A DNA stretch of 64,000 bases from Paenibacillus qinlingensis (GCF_013204845.1 NZ_JABMKY010000018.1:62001-126000), one strand, 5' to 3'. Shown: positions 17,111-26,795, counted from the first letter of the stretch. The notes: generated by a model not told the origin, from the sequence alone. Program-made: numbers and translations.

Positions 17111-17118
17111 AAGTGAAG

Positions 17119-17132
17119 TGAAAGTGCTTACA
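17119..17132 (+). promoter_or_regulatory. cre-like site (CcpA)
   Basis: TGAAAGTGCTTACA matches the catabolite-responsive element consensus TGWAARCGYTWNCW with one mismatch. It starts 9 bp after the -10 box, a position where CcpA represses. Confidence 0.6.
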
Positions 17133-17162
17133 TAGAAGATGACACAGGAGGTGCAGCTAGCA

Positions 17163-18131
17163 ATGAAGACGGAGACGGAAATCGCCACTCCGAATCACAA
17201 GTCAGTCCCCTTCCGCAAATCAGCGTCAAGGCTGCTCCGCATCGTATATGCACAGCGATATCTGCAGGTCATGGCCTTGCTGGGCGTCGCGTGGATGATT
17301 GTTTTTCACTATGTCCCGATGTATGGGATCCTCATTGCCTTTAAGGATTTCAATATTGTAAAACCCATATCGGCAGCACCCTGGGCGGGGCTTGAGCATT
17401 TCAAGGCTTTTCTGGAAGATGATAATTTGGCCAGTGTCATTAAAAATACCGTCGGAATGAGTGTTCTCAAGCTCGTCATTGGCTTTCCGCTTCCCATCGT
17501 GTTCGCATTATTTCTGAATGAACTCCGTTCTATCCGTTTCAAGAAGCTCGTTCAAACCATATCCTATTTACCCCACTTCTTATCTTGGGTTATTCTCGGT
17601 GGCATACTGGCCACATGGCTAGCTGACGTGGGCTTGGTCAATAAAGTCCTCTTAGCGCTCAATATCATCCAAGAGCCTATCAGCTACTTGGCAGAGCCCT
17701 CGTATTTCTGGAGTATTATCATCACCTCGGATATCTGGAAGGAGCTTGGCTGGTCGGCGATTATCTATCTCGCAGCGATGTCCGGCGTATCCCCGGATAT
17801 GTATGAGGCGGCAACGATCGATGGAGCAGGGCGTTTTCAGAAAATGTTCTATGTGACCCTTCCATCCATCAAAGGAACCATCACGATCCTGTTCATACTC
17901 TCAGTAAGCGGCATTTTAAACTCTAATTTTGACCAAATTCTCGTGCTCAAAAACCAACTAAATGCCAGCGCCAGCAACGTGATTGATGTGTATGTGTATG
18001 AGGTAGGTCTTCGTCAAAGTCGCTTTTCCTATGCAACGGCGGTGGGCTTAATTAAGTCGCTCATTTCACTCATCCTGCTGCTTTCGGCGAACTTTATCAC
18101 CAAGCGGCTCAACAACACATCGTTATTTTAA
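17163..18131 (+). CDS. Carbohydrate ABC permease, LplB type
   Basis: 322 residues with six membrane segments and the EAA loop YEAATIDGAGRFQKMFYVTLP near residue 215, which docks on the ATPase. Proteins of the LplB/YteP type pair with YtcP-type permeases for oligosaccharide uptake. AGGAGGTG is nine bases before ATG 17163, preferred over the in-frame ATG 17139. The second permease follows within 40 bp. No ATPase gene is nearby, so a shared MsmX-type ATPase is expected. Confidence 0.92.
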   Translation: MKTETEIATPNHKSVPFRKSASRLLRIVYAQRYLQVMALLGVAWMIVFHYVPMYGILIAFKDFNIVKPISAAPWAGLEHFKAFLEDDNLASVIKNTVGMSVLKLVIGFPLPIVFALFLNELRSIRFKKLVQTISYLPHFLSWVILGGILATWLADVGLVNKVLLALNIIQEPISYLAEPSYFWSIIITSDIWKELGWSAIIYLAAMSGVSPDMYEAATIDGAGRFQKMFYVTLPSIKGTITILFILSVSGILNSNFDQILVLKNQLNASASNVIDVYVYEVGLRQSRFSYATAVGLIKSLISLILLLSANFITKRLNNTSLF

Positions 18132-18167
18132 AATCAGAATGCTTCTATGCTAGGAGGTGAGCCAACG

Positions 18168-19055
18168 ATGCTTTCCCTGAATCGCAGAACCTACAAAGAG
18201 GCTGCATTCGATCATTTCAATTTTATATTCATGCTAGTCATCTGCTTCGTAACCATCTACCCGATCTGGTATGTACTCGTCAATTCCTTCAATGAAGGGA
18301 ATGATGCCATGCGAGGAGGAATTTACTGGTGGCCACGGGTGTTTAGCATCGACAGTTATAGGGCTGTTTTTGCGAATAATGGCATCATGCTGGCGATGGG
18401 GGTAACCGTAGCGAAAACACTGATAGGCACCGTGGTCCACGTGCTATTTACTGCGATGGTCGCCTATGCATTTTCCCGCAAAGAGCTAATCGGCCGCAAC
18501 GTCTACATGCTGATCGGTACGGTAACCTTATTTTTCAGCGGAGGCTTAATTCCGTATTACTTGTTAATTCGAGATTTGGGGATGCTCGACAGCTTCCTGG
18601 TATATATCATTCCGGCGATGTTCAGCTTTTTTGATCTGATTATTTTCTTATCCTTCTTCCGAGAAATCCCGGATGCCTTGGAGGAAGCGGCCAAGATTGA
18701 TGGCGCGAATGATTTCAAAATCTTTTATCAAATCATCTTGCCAGTGTCCATGCCTGTTGTCGCTACGATTGCCCTCTTTCATGGCGTTTATCAATGGAAT
18801 GATTACTTTACCGGAATGATTTATATTAACAAAAGCGAACTTCAACCGATCCAGACGTATCTCTATCGGGTCGTTGCGCAGTCCAGCTCCAATCAAATGA
18901 TGGCTGCAACGACGGGAAGTGTAGCGAAGACGGTATCGTCTCAGTCGATTAAACTCGCAACGATGGTTGTAACCACATTGCCGATTGTGTTGGTATATCC
19001 GTTTTTACAGAAGTATTTTGTAAAAGGTTTTATGATTGGCTCAATAAAAGGCTAA
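18168..19055 (+). CDS. Carbohydrate ABC permease, YtcP/LplC type
   Basis: 295 residues, six membrane segments, with the EAA loop ALEEAAKIDGANDFKIFYQI near residue 175 and the typical GSIKG end. It pairs with the preceding LplB-type permease. ATG 18168 has AGGAGGTGA seven bases upstream and is preferred over ATG 18147. The substrate is unknown. Confidence 0.92.
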   Translation: MLSLNRRTYKEAAFDHFNFIFMLVICFVTIYPIWYVLVNSFNEGNDAMRGGIYWWPRVFSIDSYRAVFANNGIMLAMGVTVAKTLIGTVVHVLFTAMVAYAFSRKELIGRNVYMLIGTVTLFFSGGLIPYYLLIRDLGMLDSFLVYIIPAMFSFFDLIIFLSFFREIPDALEEAAKIDGANDFKIFYQIILPVSMPVVATIALFHGVYQWNDYFTGMIYINKSELQPIQTYLYRVVAQSSSNQMMAATTGSVAKTVSSQSIKLATMVVTTLPIVLVYPFLQKYFVKGFMIGSIKG

Positions 19056-19142
19056 TTAGGTTCATCTTCACGTGACACAGGTGGCCAGCTCTGTTAATCG
19101 AACAGAGATTACACATAATGAATCCGAAAAGGGGAAACGCCA

Positions 19143-20846
19143 ATGAGGAAACCACGCAAAACGCTAACGACCTTGCTTGCTTTATTTACAGCTTTTTCAA
19201 TAACTGCTTGTACCACCGATAAAGAGACCAACACCAGCACTGCAAGTCCTGATGCGGCCAAACCTGCTGAAACTGCTGCAGCACAATCCGCTGCACCTGT
19301 GGCGAATGCGAATGATCCCGGTTGGAAATCCGATACAAAGCCGATTACGTTCGATTGGTACCTTAATTTTTCATGGTTTCCTAATAAATGGGGCGTTGAT
19401 GCCACTTCGCAATACATAACCAAGAAAACCGGTGTGAATATCAACTTTATCGTCCCTGCGGGCAATGAGAATGAGAAGTTGAATACGATGATTGCTTCCG
19501 GGAAGCTGCCTGATTTTATCACGTTGGGCTGGTATGAAGATGCCGTGAAGAAAATGATCGAAGGCAATATGGTACTTCCGCTGAATGAGCTTGCCAAACA
19601 GTATGATCCTTATTTCATTAAGGTAGCTGACCCGGCTAAGACATCGTGGTACACGCAGAAAGACGGCAATTTCTACGGCTATCCGAACGCTTCTTCATCC
19701 TCTGAGGACTATAAGAAATACGGCCAAAACTTCGTATCTAACCAAACGTTCCTTGTGCGCAAAGATATGTATGAGGCAATCGGCAAGCCGGACATGAGAA
19801 CACAAGAAGGGTTTCTGAACGCGCTTAAGGCTGCGAAAGAGAAGTTCCCTGATGTGAACGGTCAGCCGCTAATTCCGCTAGGTTTGCATGAGTTCGGAGA
19901 CTTAGGGAATAGTTCATTGCTTGATGCTGGTCAAAATGGTTCCATGCTGCAGAATTTCTTAGCGATTCCGTATGAAAAAGATAATAAGCTCTACGATCGT
20001 TCCACAGATCCAGAGTTCGTGAGCTGGCTGAAAACGTTCCGTAAAGCCAATGAAATGGGCTTGCTAGCTAAAGATATTTTTATCGACAAGCGTCCTCAAA
20101 TGGAAGAAAAGATCGCGCAAGGCCGCTATTTTGCCATGTTGTATCAACGTTCTGACTTAGCGAACCAAAATATTTCCCTGTACCAAAAAGATCCGAACAA
20201 AGTCTACATCGCCGTAGATGGTCCAGCGAATGCTGCGAAAAGCGCACCGACGCTAGCAGGTCCTGGTATCTCAGGTTGGACAGTAACCTTGATTTCCAAA
20301 GATGTGAAGGATAAAGCAAGAGCGATTAAATTCTTGAGCTACCTCATTAGTGAGGAAGGCAACAAGGATCTGTACCTAGGTGAAAAAGGCGTAAGCTATG
20401 ACACCATCAATGGCAAGGATCAATTTAAGCCGGAAGTACTGGATCTAATGAATAAAGACCGAGCTGCTTTTGATAAAAAATACGGCTCGTCCTACACCTT
20501 CTGGATGCTCATGGATACGAACATGAATTTGCAGTGGGCACCGCCTAGCGTAGAACCAATTAAACAACCGGAAGAGTGGACGAAAGGTAAGTCGAAGAGC
20601 TTCTCGCAGTACGACAACATTGTACCAACAGGGACATCGGAAGAGGGAATTGCCAATACGAAAATCGCCCAGGCGTGGGGCAAAACGCTTCCGAAGCTGC
20701 TTTTAGCCAAGACGGATACCGAATTCGATCAACTGTTTGATAAATACCAAAAGGATCGCCAGGCAGCTGGATTGGATAAAGTGAAAGCTTACCAACAAAA
20801 AGAATTTGAATCCAACACGAAGAAGATTGCCGCATCCGCCAAGTAA
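19143..20846 (+). CDS. Extracellular solute-binding lipoprotein, LipO/family 1 type
   Basis: 567 residues. The lipoprotein signal ends in SITACTT with the lipidated Cys at residue 23, followed by an Ala/Pro-rich linker and a large binding domain with Trp- and Tyr-rich patches, typical of LipO-like receptors for oligosaccharides. AAAGGGG precedes the ATG. It completes the importer with the two permeases and is followed by a terminator, so it may be made in excess over the downstream sensor genes. Confidence 0.92.
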   Translation: MRKPRKTLTTLLALFTAFSITACTTDKETNTSTASPDAAKPAETAAAQSAAPVANANDPGWKSDTKPITFDWYLNFSWFPNKWGVDATSQYITKKTGVNINFIVPAGNENEKLNTMIASGKLPDFITLGWYEDAVKKMIEGNMVLPLNELAKQYDPYFIKVADPAKTSWYTQKDGNFYGYPNASSSSEDYKKYGQNFVSNQTFLVRKDMYEAIGKPDMRTQEGFLNALKAAKEKFPDVNGQPLIPLGLHEFGDLGNSSLLDAGQNGSMLQNFLAIPYEKDNKLYDRSTDPEFVSWLKTFRKANEMGLLAKDIFIDKRPQMEEKIAQGRYFAMLYQRSDLANQNISLYQKDPNKVYIAVDGPANAAKSAPTLAGPGISGWTVTLISKDVKDKARAIKFLSYLISEEGNKDLYLGEKGVSYDTINGKDQFKPEVLDLMNKDRAAFDKKYGSSYTFWMLMDTNMNLQWAPPSVEPIKQPEEWTKGKSKSFSQYDNIVPTGTSEEGIANTKIAQAWGKTLPKLLLAKTDTEFDQLFDKYQKDRQAAGLDKVKAYQQKEFESNTKKIAASAK

Positions 20847-20863
20847 TCTTATAAGATGACCTG

Positions 20864-20893
20864 AGAACCCGAATCTATCGGGTTTTCGGGTTT
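20864..20893 (+). terminator. Terminator after the binding-protein gene
   Basis: AACCCGA and TCGGGTT form a 7-bp stem with a second overlapping CGGGTTTTT. It separates importer and sensor genes and may allow some read-through. Confidence 0.75.
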
Positions 20894-20975
20894 TTCGCTG
20901 CAAATAGTTCCCTCATGCGGTGTATTTTAGTTTAGAATAAGAGAACTACCGAATAGAAAGACGGGATATGAGACC

Positions 20976-22889
20976 ATGGGATTCATGCTGGGCAAAGGGA
21001 GAATGCGGATTACGCAGATAACGAACCGGGTTTCGATTCAAACGAAACTAATCGGTGCTTATATCATCATCATTTTGATTCCCATTATATTGATTTCTTG
21101 GTATTTATTTAATGAGTTTTACCAAAATACGATTCAAGACACCGTGAATAATAATCAATACGCGTTAGAGAGCGAGAAGGCGAGTATTCTCAACAATATT
21201 GAGGCGATGGGGCGTGCCGCTCAGTTTTCGATCACAGACAGAGAGGTTATTCAATATCTGCATAGCGCTCATGAGCTTGAAGTGTCTGAACTCGTTGATT
21301 TTAATATGAATACGTTTTCAAATTTGCAGCGCCTCCTGTTTAACAACCCGAATATCGCCAATGTGCGCTTGTTTACAGATAATCCGAATACGGAAGAGAT
21401 TTGGCCCATTTTTTTAAAAGAGAGTCGAATTGCCGATCGATCCTGGTACAAGGACGTGCTTGCGCGTAAGGGCGAGGCTCGTTGGGAAATTTTGCAGAAT
21501 GAGAAAGATATTATGAATCGGTACAACACGGATAATGAAGCTAGCTGGACGTATGTATCCTTGTTGAAAGAAATTTATTATCCCAAGGACACACGCGTTG
21601 CCATTCTTGAGGTTGATATGCTGATGGAAAAGTTTTTTCAGAAGCTGTTTAGTTCGATTCAGGATGGTCAGTCACATATGCTCGTGATGGATCGACATGG
21701 TGGGATGTTCACGGGGAATGGCGATGCGTTTTTTAAAAGCATGAACATGGAGCAGCTGCGCCAAGCGTGGAACGCCAACTCCCATCCGGAGGGTTCTAAT
21801 TTCACAGTAAACATCGGGGATACGCCGTACCTGATCTTAGCGACGGCCATCGAGAATCTGGATGCTTATTTGTTAAATGTGGTGTCTTTAAAAGAACCCG
21901 TGACGCAAATCCATCATACCCGCAATCTATTTATCGCTGCAGCGGTTGTGTTAATTGCGCTCCTGTCAGCGATTACGTATTTCTTACAAGGGTTAATTCT
22001 GAAAAAATTGCATATCTTACGAGACTCCATGAAAAAGGTGCGTAGAGGCGATCTCAACGTGCAAATTGATATGGATGCTGGCGGAGAAGTAGGCGAGCTT
22101 GCCCACCATTTCCGGCAAATGATGAAGAAGATGAATGAGCTCATCGTGGAGGCTGTGAACAAGCAAGCGGCGACGAAAGAGGCGGAACTGAGTTCGCTGA
22201 AGAATCAGATCGATGCCCATTTCCTCTACAACACGTTGGAAAATTTGAAAATGATGGCCGAAGTCGAAGCGCAATATACGATTTCGAATGCGTTGACGTC
22301 GCTTGGCGCGATGATGCGGTACAGCCTCAAGTGGTCCAGTGATCAGGTTCAACTGCGCCATGAAATCCAGCATATCCAGAACTATATTGCCATTATGAAC
22401 ATCCGCTATGATGATAAATTAGAGCTGAAACTGGATATCCCTAGCAGTTATCTCGATCAGGAAGTGTTGAAAATGTCGTTGCAACCCCTTGTAGAGAATG
22501 CAGTAAAGCACGGCATGAATATCGACAGGGCTAGACGCGAAGGTGTCACGATCTGGATACGTGCGAGCCAGAATGTGGATGGGATGCTCATCGAGGTTGG
22601 CGATAACGGCGCAGGCATGTCAGCGCATCAGCTAGAGGAGCTTCATGAGAAGATGCATATGGAGGACGCTTATTTTCATAACAAATATGGAAATAGGCCT
22701 GAGCGTGAGCAGGAAGGCAATGGCATCGGAATGCGCAATGTGACGCAACGAATCAAAATGTACTACGGGAACGAGTATGGGATTTGGGTCGAGAGTACGG
22801 AGGGGACGTATACCAAAGTATTCATGAAGCTGCCCTATTTGATATTATCTGGAGGAATGTCTACGAATGAGAAACATACTTATCGTTGA
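20976..22889 (+). CDS. Sensor histidine kinase, YesM type
   Basis: 637 residues: a membrane segment near residues 28-48, a long extracellular sensory region to about 310, a second membrane segment, HAMP, then the kinase with KNQIDAHFLYNTLENL (phospho-His), LVENAVKHGM, VGDNGAGMS and GNGIGMRNV. The ribosome site before ATG 20976 is weak; ATG 20985 is also possible. The last 23 bp overlap the response-regulator gene. With the upstream importer it forms the usual sensor plus transporter set of Paenibacillus. Confidence 0.92.
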   Translation: MGFMLGKGRMRITQITNRVSIQTKLIGAYIIIILIPIILISWYLFNEFYQNTIQDTVNNNQYALESEKASILNNIEAMGRAAQFSITDREVIQYLHSAHELEVSELVDFNMNTFSNLQRLLFNNPNIANVRLFTDNPNTEEIWPIFLKESRIADRSWYKDVLARKGEARWEILQNEKDIMNRYNTDNEASWTYVSLLKEIYYPKDTRVAILEVDMLMEKFFQKLFSSIQDGQSHMLVMDRHGGMFTGNGDAFFKSMNMEQLRQAWNANSHPEGSNFTVNIGDTPYLILATAIENLDAYLLNVVSLKEPVTQIHHTRNLFIAAAVVLIALLSAITYFLQGLILKKLHILRDSMKKVRRGDLNVQIDMDAGGEVGELAHHFRQMMKKMNELIVEAVNKQAATKEAELSSLKNQIDAHFLYNTLENLKMMAEVEAQYTISNALTSLGAMMRYSLKWSSDQVQLRHEIQHIQNYIAIMNIRYDDKLELKLDIPSSYLDQEVLKMSLQPLVENAVKHGMNIDRARREGVTIWIRASQNVDGMLIEVGDNGAGMSAHQLEELHEKMHMEDAYFHNKYGNRPEREQEGNGIGMRNVTQRIKMYYGNEYGIWVESTEGTYTKVFMKLPYLILSGGMSTNEKHTYR

Positions 22890-24429
22890 CGATGAGAAAA
22901 ATATCCGACTCGGCTTGAAAGCCATGATTGCCCGTGAATTTCCGGAAGCCTATACGTTCGAGTTTGCTGGGGATGGCGAAGAAGCTCTGCAACGCTTGCA
23001 GAGTGCCACGGTAGACATTGTCATTACGGATATACGTATGCCTGTAATGGATGGAATTACGCTGATTAATCGTATACAGGAAATGGTTCTGAAGCCTGCG
23101 GTTATTATTTTAAGCGGACACGATGACTTCCCTTATGCGAAGGAAGCGATTCGCTGTGAGGTGAAGGAATATCTCTTGAAGCCGATTATTCGGGATGAGC
23201 TGTTTAGCGCTCTAGTTCGTTTGGACAATGATCTGAAGCTGAAAGAGCAAATCTCCGAGCAATTGAGCAGTTCCTTGCAGCAGAAGGAAGCTTTCAAGGA
23301 GAGCCAGTTGAGCTATCTGCTGAGGCATTCCCATTTGGATGGGGAGACCATGCGGAGCAAGCTGGGGCAGATTGATATGGCTTGGGTGGAGGCAGGGTTT
23401 CAACTCGGCGTACTTCACTATCGGGGAACGATACCGGGGATGAAGCATTCCGAATTTCTCGTTCGTATCCAGGATGAGCTTGCCCAAGTGCCAGACCACT
23501 GCCGTGAGCGTCATGCAATCGTGCTGGATAAAGAAAACCAGCTAGTGCTCATCACTGAGCAGAGTGAATTGTTTGCGTATTTGACGGAGCGGATTACTGG
23601 GGCGGGATATTTCATGTACAGCATGGGGGTAAGCGACTACACCCGTGGAGCGGAGCGATTGCAGCCTGCGTATACGGAAGCTCTAGAGGCGTTGAAGTAT
23701 ACGTTCTTGCAGTCGGGCCCAGGCAGTGTTAGTTATGATACTATTTGTCACAAAAATAAGGACTTCACTGTGCCTATTGCTACGATCCAAAGAATTGCGA
23801 ATATGCTCGGTACGGACCGGAATAAGGAAATGTCCGCGCTGCTATTGGAAATACTGGACATGAAAACCGTTGCTCAGTTCGATATCGCATATGTAGAGGC
23901 AGTGAGCAAAGCTTTGAATGAGCTTGTTTTTGATAAAGTATTTCATGTGTATGGCGGAGAGTCTGTGGAGATCCTGCGGCTGTTCAAAAAGGTTGGGGAT
24001 ATCTCGAATTTTTATTATTTCTCCGATTATTTTCATAGTGTCGAGGGTCTGTTGGATCGACTCAATGCGTATGTGCGTACAATGAAGACGTTCCATATCG
24101 ACCACAAAGAGATGAAGAAAGCCACACAATACATACAGGAGAACTTTGATAAAGATTTGAATATGGCCATGGTTTCGAATCATGTGTCCTTCAATTACTC
24201 CTATTTCAGTCAGGCCTTCAAGGAGTATACGGGCGAAAGCTTCGTTCATTATCTGAAAAGACTGCGTATTGAGCGTGCACGCGAGCTGCTTGCAACGACA
24301 GACTTCAAGGTTTACGAAATCAGCGAGCGGGCTGGCTTCGAGAATGTGAAACATTTTAGCCGCGTGTTCAAAGAGATGGAGGGCGTTAGCCCACAGGAAT
24401 ATCGGGAATTGCGAGAAGTGATCAGCTGA
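22867..24429 (+). CDS. Response regulator, YesN type with AraC DNA-binding domain
   Basis: 520 residues. Receiver domain at residues 1-120 (VDDEK near 6-10, phospho-Asp in VITDIRMPVMDG, Lys in LLKPI), a variable middle, and two AraC helix-turn-helix motifs at the end (MAMVSNHVSFNYSYFS; AGFENVKHFSRVFKEMEG). TGGAGG lies before the ATG inside the kinase gene. Its probable target is the promoter near 17.1 kb. Confidence 0.92.
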   Translation: MRNILIVDDEKNIRLGLKAMIAREFPEAYTFEFAGDGEEALQRLQSATVDIVITDIRMPVMDGITLINRIQEMVLKPAVIILSGHDDFPYAKEAIRCEVKEYLLKPIIRDELFSALVRLDNDLKLKEQISEQLSSSLQQKEAFKESQLSYLLRHSHLDGETMRSKLGQIDMAWVEAGFQLGVLHYRGTIPGMKHSEFLVRIQDELAQVPDHCRERHAIVLDKENQLVLITEQSELFAYLTERITGAGYFMYSMGVSDYTRGAERLQPAYTEALEALKYTFLQSGPGSVSYDTICHKNKDFTVPIATIQRIANMLGTDRNKEMSALLLEILDMKTVAQFDIAYVEAVSKALNELVFDKVFHVYGGESVEILRLFKKVGDISNFYYFSDYFHSVEGLLDRLNAYVRTMKTFHIDHKEMKKATQYIQENFDKDLNMAMVSNHVSFNYSYFSQAFKEYTGESFVHYLKRLRIERARELLATTDFKVYEISERAGFENVKHFSRVFKEMEGVSPQEYRELREVIS

Positions 24430-24438
24430 ACGTAAGAG

Positions 24439-24480
24439 AGGCCGTCTTGAAGTAGATTAAACTACTTCAGGACGGCCTTA
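24439..24480 (+). terminator. Long terminator hairpin after the regulator gene
   Basis: AGGCCGTCTTGAAGTA and TACTTCAGGACGGCCT form a 16-bp stem with one G-U pair and an 8-nt loop, followed by TATTTG. Confidence 0.85.
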
Positions 24481-24590
24481 TTTGTTAGGAAACTAGCCAA
24501 GCAACTGAGCAAGGGGACACGAACTTAAGTCAGTCCGATTAATCCCAACTCCACACTAACCCGAATCAAAGCCCAATGCGAACCCAGCCA

Positions 24591-24700
24591 AGCCCAAGCA
24601 AGCCCAAGCAAGCCCAAGCAAGCCCAAGCAAGCCCAAGCAAGCCCAAGCAAGCCCAAGCAAGCCCAAGCAAGCCCAAGCAAGCCCAAGCAAGCCCAAGCA
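24591..24700. repeat. 10-bp tandem repeat, eleven units
   Basis: AGCCCAAGCA is repeated eleven times with no change. It lies in a larger tract (about 24540-24985) built almost only from C, A and some G on this strand, with variants of CCAA(G/C). It encodes nothing credible in any frame. Confidence 0.95.
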
Positions 24701-24755
24701 AGCCAACTAAGCCAACTAAGCCCAACCAAGCCAACCCAACCCAACCCAAGCCAAG

Positions 24756-24825
24756 CCAACCCAACCCAACCCAACCCAACCCAACCCAACCCAACCCAAC
24801 CCAACCCAACCCAACCCAACCCAAC
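24756..24825. repeat. 5-bp tandem repeat CCAAC, fourteen units
   Basis: Fourteen perfect CCAAC units follow the 10-bp array after a short mixed stretch. The strand asymmetry (no T for about 70 bp) continues to 24985 as degenerate CCAAG/CCAAC units. Confidence 0.95.
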
Positions 24826-25018
24826 CAATTCAACCAAGCCCAATCAAGCCCAACCAAGCCAACAAGCCAACCAATTCAACCAACCAAACCAAGCCCAACC
24901 AAGCCAAGCCAACTAAGCCCAACCAATTCAACTAAGCCAACTAAGCCAACCAAGCCCAACCAAGCCAGCCAAGCCCAACCCCCCTCCCCCAAAAAATTGG
25001 GGCCAGGGGAAGTGCTGG

Positions 25019-25197
25019 AGGGATCGTAGATGCGCTATTTGGCCGAAATTGACCGAAATTTACTCCGAGGGGAACGTAGATGCTCTATTTGTTCGATTTT
25101 CATCATATTTGCCGATTTTCGGTCAAATAAGACACTCACGTTCCCTTCGACGTCCATTAGGCTCATTTCCTCGATAATAGTGTCCTCTCGTTCCCTC
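25019..25197. repeat. Four-box intergenic element, GGAACGT family, copy 3
   Basis: Forward boxes start at 25021 (GGATCGT, one change) and 25071; reversed boxes start at 25138 and 25188 (TCGTTCC, one change). Spacing is 50, 67 and 50 bp. It sits between the C/A-rich satellite and the end of the aldo/keto reductase gene. Confidence 0.82.
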
Positions 25198-25223
25198 TCT
25201 CTCCTGGTGAGTAGCCATCTGGA

Positions 25224-26201
25224 CTACGGCATGCGCAAGCCGCGGGAGCTTTCGAGCAGCGCGTACCACTCTTCGCGCGTCATGGTGTCCGCGATGCGAA
25301 CTGCATCTTCACAAGCGACGATACGCTTAGCGGAGGAAGTGCCGATGACCGGCTGAATACGTGCCGGATGCTTCATGAGCCAGCCAAGTACGATGGCTTC
25401 TGGCGTTGTTTCTTTCTCAGTCGCTAGCTTCTGAACAAGCGCGGCCGTTTTCTTGACCGTGTCAGGCGCATCTTCAATATCGCTGCCGGAGAACTTACCT
25501 TTGGCAAGTGGGCCCCATGCCTGAATTTGCACATCGTTCATTTGGCAATATTCAAGGATGCCATCGGCGAAATTAACGCTGGATCCTACCTTCTGGTTTA
25601 CCAGAATGCCTTGCTCGATCCAGTCTAAACGTGCCAAACTCAGCTCTAATTGGTTCACGACTAGTGGCTCTGGCAGTGAGTTTTGAATAAAGCGCATTTG
25701 CGCGGAGGTCATGTTGGACACGCCGAAGTGGCGAACTTTCCCCGATGAGCGCAGCGTATTAAAAGCTTCTGCGATTTCTTCAGGCTCCATGAGCGGATCT
25801 GGACGGTGAAGCAGCAGGATATCAATGTGCTCAACGCCAAGACGACCGAGAATCCCATCGACGGAGCTTAGGATATGATTTTTGCTAAAATCAAAACGCT
25901 GTGGATACTGATCATCTTGGAAGCGTATCCCGCATTTCGATTGCAAAATGATTTGGTCGCGCAAATCAGGTCTATTTTTGAGAACCTGACCGAAAACGGT
26001 CTCAGAGTTCCCTCTTTTATAAATGTCAGCATGATCGAACATCGTAATTCCAATTGATAATGCAGCTTCTACAGCTTTTTCGGCGGTGATGTAATCTTCC
26101 TTCGTTAATGGATTGCCGGCCCAATCTCCGCCTAATCCCATACATCCGAACACGATTCGGCTATTCGAAATACCGCGTCTTTCCAGTGGCATGATTTTCA
26201 C
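25224..26201 (-). CDS. Aldo/keto reductase (YcsN/YdhF-like)
   Basis: 325 residues of the NADPH-dependent aldo/keto reductase barrel. Seen are the catalytic set Asp-Tyr-Lys-His (FDHADIY near residue 57, SKCGI and LLHRPD) and the cofactor loop near GTSSAKRI. The YcsN/YdhF subgroup is suggested by FGCMGLGGDW at the start. AGGAGG lies nine bases before GTG 26201, which is therefore taken as start. It is the only minus-strand gene between 1 and 41 kb. The natural substrate is unknown. Confidence 0.9.
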   Translation of the reverse strand: MKIMPLERRGISNSRIVFGCMGLGGDWAGNPLTKEDYITAEKAVEAALSIGITMFDHADIYKRGNSETVFGQVLKNRPDLRDQIILQSKCGIRFQDDQYPQRFDFSKNHILSSVDGILGRLGVEHIDILLLHRPDPLMEPEEIAEAFNTLRSSGKVRHFGVSNMTSAQMRFIQNSLPEPLVVNQLELSLARLDWIEQGILVNQKVGSSVNFADGILEYCQMNDVQIQAWGPLAKGKFSGSDIEDAPDTVKKTAALVQKLATEKETTPEAIVLGWLMKHPARIQPVIGTSSAKRIVACEDAVRIADTMTREEWYALLESSRGLRMP

Positions 26202-26401
26202 TATGATGGCCTCCTAGCTATAATTTCTAAGCCTAGTATAACGCCTGAGAAAGATTGGCATAAGAGCTGAAAATACTGTTACTTACTTACCTCAACGTAA
26301 GCAATGACCCTTGTGCTTGTCTTCACACTTGACCTTATACGAGTAATCAGTTAAATTGTACGCAAACGGCTAGTTCTGGAAGAAGAGAGGATCGGCTAAC
26401 A

Positions 26402-26788
26402 ATGATCATTGGGGTCGGAACGGATTTAATTGAAATCGAGCGGATAGGCAAAATGCTGGAGAGCTCTTCAGGCGATCGATTTATGGAGCGGATTTTAACA
26501 CCTGCGGAGCGGGATTTGGCGCAGAAGCGCCGTGGAAGACTCGCGGAATTTGTATCGGGCCGATTTGCAGCGAAGGAAGCGATTGTGAAAGCGATCGGCT
26601 GCGGAATTGGCAAGCAGATTGGTTTTCAAGATCTAGAAGTGCTGCCGGATACGCTGGGTAAACCAGTTTGCACCGTGAAAGATGCGGCTTTGCTGCGAGC
26701 GGGCCTTCCCAGCAGTTATCGTATCCATATCAGCATCACGCATACAGGATCGATGGCATCTGCCTATGCCATTGTGGAGCAATTATAA
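26402..26788 (+). CDS. acpS: Holo-[acyl-carrier-protein] synthase
   Basis: 128 residues. It transfers the phosphopantetheine arm of CoA to acyl carrier protein. Signature parts are IIGVGTDLIEIERI with metal-binding Asp 8, GRFAAKEAIVKAIG with the metal-binding Glu, and HISITHTGSMASAYAI at the end. Length fits AcpS exactly. It is a single gene with its own terminator. Confidence 0.95.
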   Translation: MIIGVGTDLIEIERIGKMLESSSGDRFMERILTPAERDLAQKRRGRLAEFVSGRFAAKEAIVKAIGCGIGKQIGFQDLEVLPDTLGKPVCTVKDAALLRAGLPSSYRIHISITHTGSMASAYAIVEQL

Positions 26789-26795
26789 GACGCGA

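Noticed and set aside
24525-24857. Minus-strand open frames reading Leu/Gly/Ala/Trp-rich protein
   Set aside because: They are produced by the CCAA satellite, which lacks stop codons on that strand. There is no ribosome site and no sensible protein composition.
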